A stretch of DNA of 6,159 nucleotides from Gammaproteobacteria bacterium. GTDB lineage: Bacteria; Pseudomonadota; Gammaproteobacteria; Methylococcales; Methylomonadaceae. Numbering within the stretch: position 1 is the first letter of the stretch; each line of letters opens with the position of its first letter. Position numbers and translations under genes: made by a program. The notes below the pieces were generated by a model that ran no database searches, was not told the origin of the DNA, and saw nothing but the letters and a program-made list of their open reading frames with translations. Positions 4,968 to 6,159 of this stretch are shown in pieces. The stretch spans positions 1-6,159 of the forward strand of contig JAJRWJ010000426.1 in the NCBI GenBank assembly GCA_024276805.1. The letters are read 5' to 3'.

Positions 4968-6159
4968 ATGAAGATCAATATGCCTGTGACAGATCAGGAA
5001 GTGCTGATGAAGCAGGGGACCATTCTGGTGACCAGGACGGATTTGAAGGGCCGGATCACTTTCGCCAACGATGCCTTTGTCGAAATCAGCGGCTTCAGCC
5101 TGAAGGAGCTGGTTGGCGCCAATCATAATCTGGTCCGGCATCCGGACATGCCGGCGGCCGCATTCGAGGATCTATGGACGACAGTGAAAGAATGCAAACC
5201 CTGGCGGGGACTGGTAAAAAACAGGACCAAGACGGGCGACTATTACTGGGTCGATGCCAATGTCGTGCCGGTGTTTGCTAAGGGACGGGTCAAGGAATAT
5301 CTGTCCGTGCGCTATGCCCCGTCGCGTGAACAGATTGCCCGGGCGGAGACGCTGTATCGGGGGATCGATGCCGGCAAGACGACCATGCAGCCGCAGGGTA
5401 TAGCCGCGATGCTCAAGGCTGTCAGGGAGATGGCGGTCTGGCAAAAGGGCGCGCTGGCCCTGCTGGCCCTGCTGGCGCCGATTCTGTGGCTCATGGCCGG
5501 GCTGTTTCAGGAGCAGGCTTATGTTCCCCTGGCTGGCGTGATGCTGGCGACTGTTTTCGGTATTGCACTGGGCGTGCATCTGGTGTTGAGCTTTTCCCGG
5601 ACCCTGGAGAACGCCATCGGAATTTTCTATCGTCTGGCCGAGGATCACTTCAAAAACCCGTTGGACCTCACCCGAAAGGATCAGATCGGTGATTTTCTGC
5701 GCGGCATGCAGGCCATGCAGGTCAAGTTGAATGCCGATATGGCCCAGTCACAGCATGTCGCAAGGGAGTCTCTGCGCATCAAGCAGGCGCTGGATAATGT
5801 CCAGTCCTGCGTGATGGTGGCGGACAACAATCTGGATATCATTTACATGAACAAGACCGTACAGGCCATGTTCAACGATGCCGAACAGGACATCCGCCGG
5901 CAGCTTCCGGATTTCGACGCCAGCCGTCTGCTGGGCGCCAACATCGACCAGTTTCACAAGAATCCGGCGCACCAACGTGGCATGCTGGCGAAGTTGAATA
6001 CTGCAATTCGTTCGGAATTGCTGATCGGTGGGAGGCATATGAACTTCGTTGCCAATCCGGTCAATGACGATCAGGGGGAGATTATCGGCACCGTCGTGGA
6101 ATGGCTGGACAGGACCGAGGAAGTCAGGATAGAGCGTGAAATCGCCGATCTGGTGGAAG
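4968..6159 (+). CDS. aer: Aer-like PAS methyl-accepting chemotaxis protein (3' partial)
   Basis: The gene starts at ATG 4968, with GAGGAG (4954-4959) 8 nt upstream, and stays open for 397 codons to the window edge. Residues 1-120 are an Aer-type PAS domain: TDLKGRITFANDAFVEISGF, NLVRHPDMP, PWRGLVKNR, GDYYWVDANVVPV. N34, R57, H58, D60 and W79 fall at the same numbers as the conserved, FAD-associated residues I recall for E. coli Aer, so FAD-based aerotaxis or redox sensing is likely. Two hydrophobic segments (about 161-180 and 186-208) with a very short turn form a membrane hairpin with almost no periplasmic part. A HAMP-like linker follows (about 209-262, KDQIGDF), then a second PAS domain (about 268-390) with DNVQSCVMVADNNLDIIYMN, IDQFHKNPAHQR and GTVVEWLDRTEEV. 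The methylated signalling domain should follow outside the window. It is Aer-like rather than a strict Aer orthologue, since E. coli Aer has one PAS domain. Confidence 0.93.
   Translation, partial: MKINMPVTDQEVLMKQGTILVTRTDLKGRITFANDAFVEISGFSLKELVGANHNLVRHPDMPAAAFEDLWTTVKECKPWRGLVKNRTKTGDYYWVDANVVPVFAKGRVKEYLSVRYAPSREQIARAETLYRGIDAGKTTMQPQGIAAMLKAVREMAVWQKGALALLALLAPILWLMAGLFQEQAYVPLAGVMLATVFGIALGVHLVLSFSRTLENAIGIFYRLAEDHFKNPLDLTRKDQIGDFLRGMQAMQVKLNADMAQSQHVARESLRIKQALDNVQSCVMVADNNLDIIYMNKTVQAMFNDAEQDIRRQLPDFDASRLLGANIDQFHKNPAHQRGMLAKLNTAIRSELLIGGRHMNFVANPVNDDQGEIIGTVVEWLDRTEEVRIEREIADLVE

Noticed and set aside
5453..5476. Tandem 9-bp repeat GCTGGCCCT
   Set aside because: It encodes the alanine/leucine run of the first membrane segment of the receptor and is explained by composition.

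Overview
The window reads as part of a gammaproteobacterial chromosome. The left edge holds the last codons of a short MerR-type regulator followed by tRNA-Pro(GGG), an order I know from Pseudomonas and relatives (pheST-ihfA-merR-tRNA-Pro). The intergenic DNA carries two families of palindromic repeats: GGCGGAT...ATCCGCC hairpins and a GTTCCCATGC/GTGGGAATGC element. I associate these with environmental gammaproteobacteria such as sulfur oxidisers and methanotrophs. This points to a free-living motile gammaproteobacterium; genus cannot be settled from the sequence.

Layout: 1-91, 3' end of a MerR-family gene (+). 151-227, tRNA-Pro(GGG) with encoded CCA. 228-680, no credible gene, but three degraded REP-like hairpins. 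681-1499 (-), an exported protein of 272 aa with a secretin N-type domain and a reduced secretin-like C-terminal part; it looks like a stand-alone 'mini-secretin'. 1581-1682, a palindromic, MITE-like repeat of about 100 bp between the divergent secretin-like gene and the chemotaxis operon. 1683-1882, upstream region of the operon. 1883 to the right edge (+): cheY, cheA, cheW, then an Aer-like chemoreceptor cut by the window end.

The four chemotaxis genes are close together (54 bp, a 17 bp overlap, 42 bp) and form a core signalling unit: redox/energy-sensing receptor, coupling protein, kinase and diffusible response regulator. The order cheY-cheA-cheW-receptor is that of the Pseudomonas Che2 (F7-type) cluster, in which cheR, cheD and cheB usually follow; those genes would lie beyond position 6159. 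The receptor differs from the soluble haem-PAS receptor (Aer2/McpB) of Pseudomonas Che2. It has an Aer-type FAD PAS domain, a membrane hairpin, a HAMP-like linker and a second PAS domain, so two sensory modules probably feed one array.

I see no wholly new system. The points most worth a second look are the dual-PAS receptor, the orphan secretin-like protein and the repeats around it.
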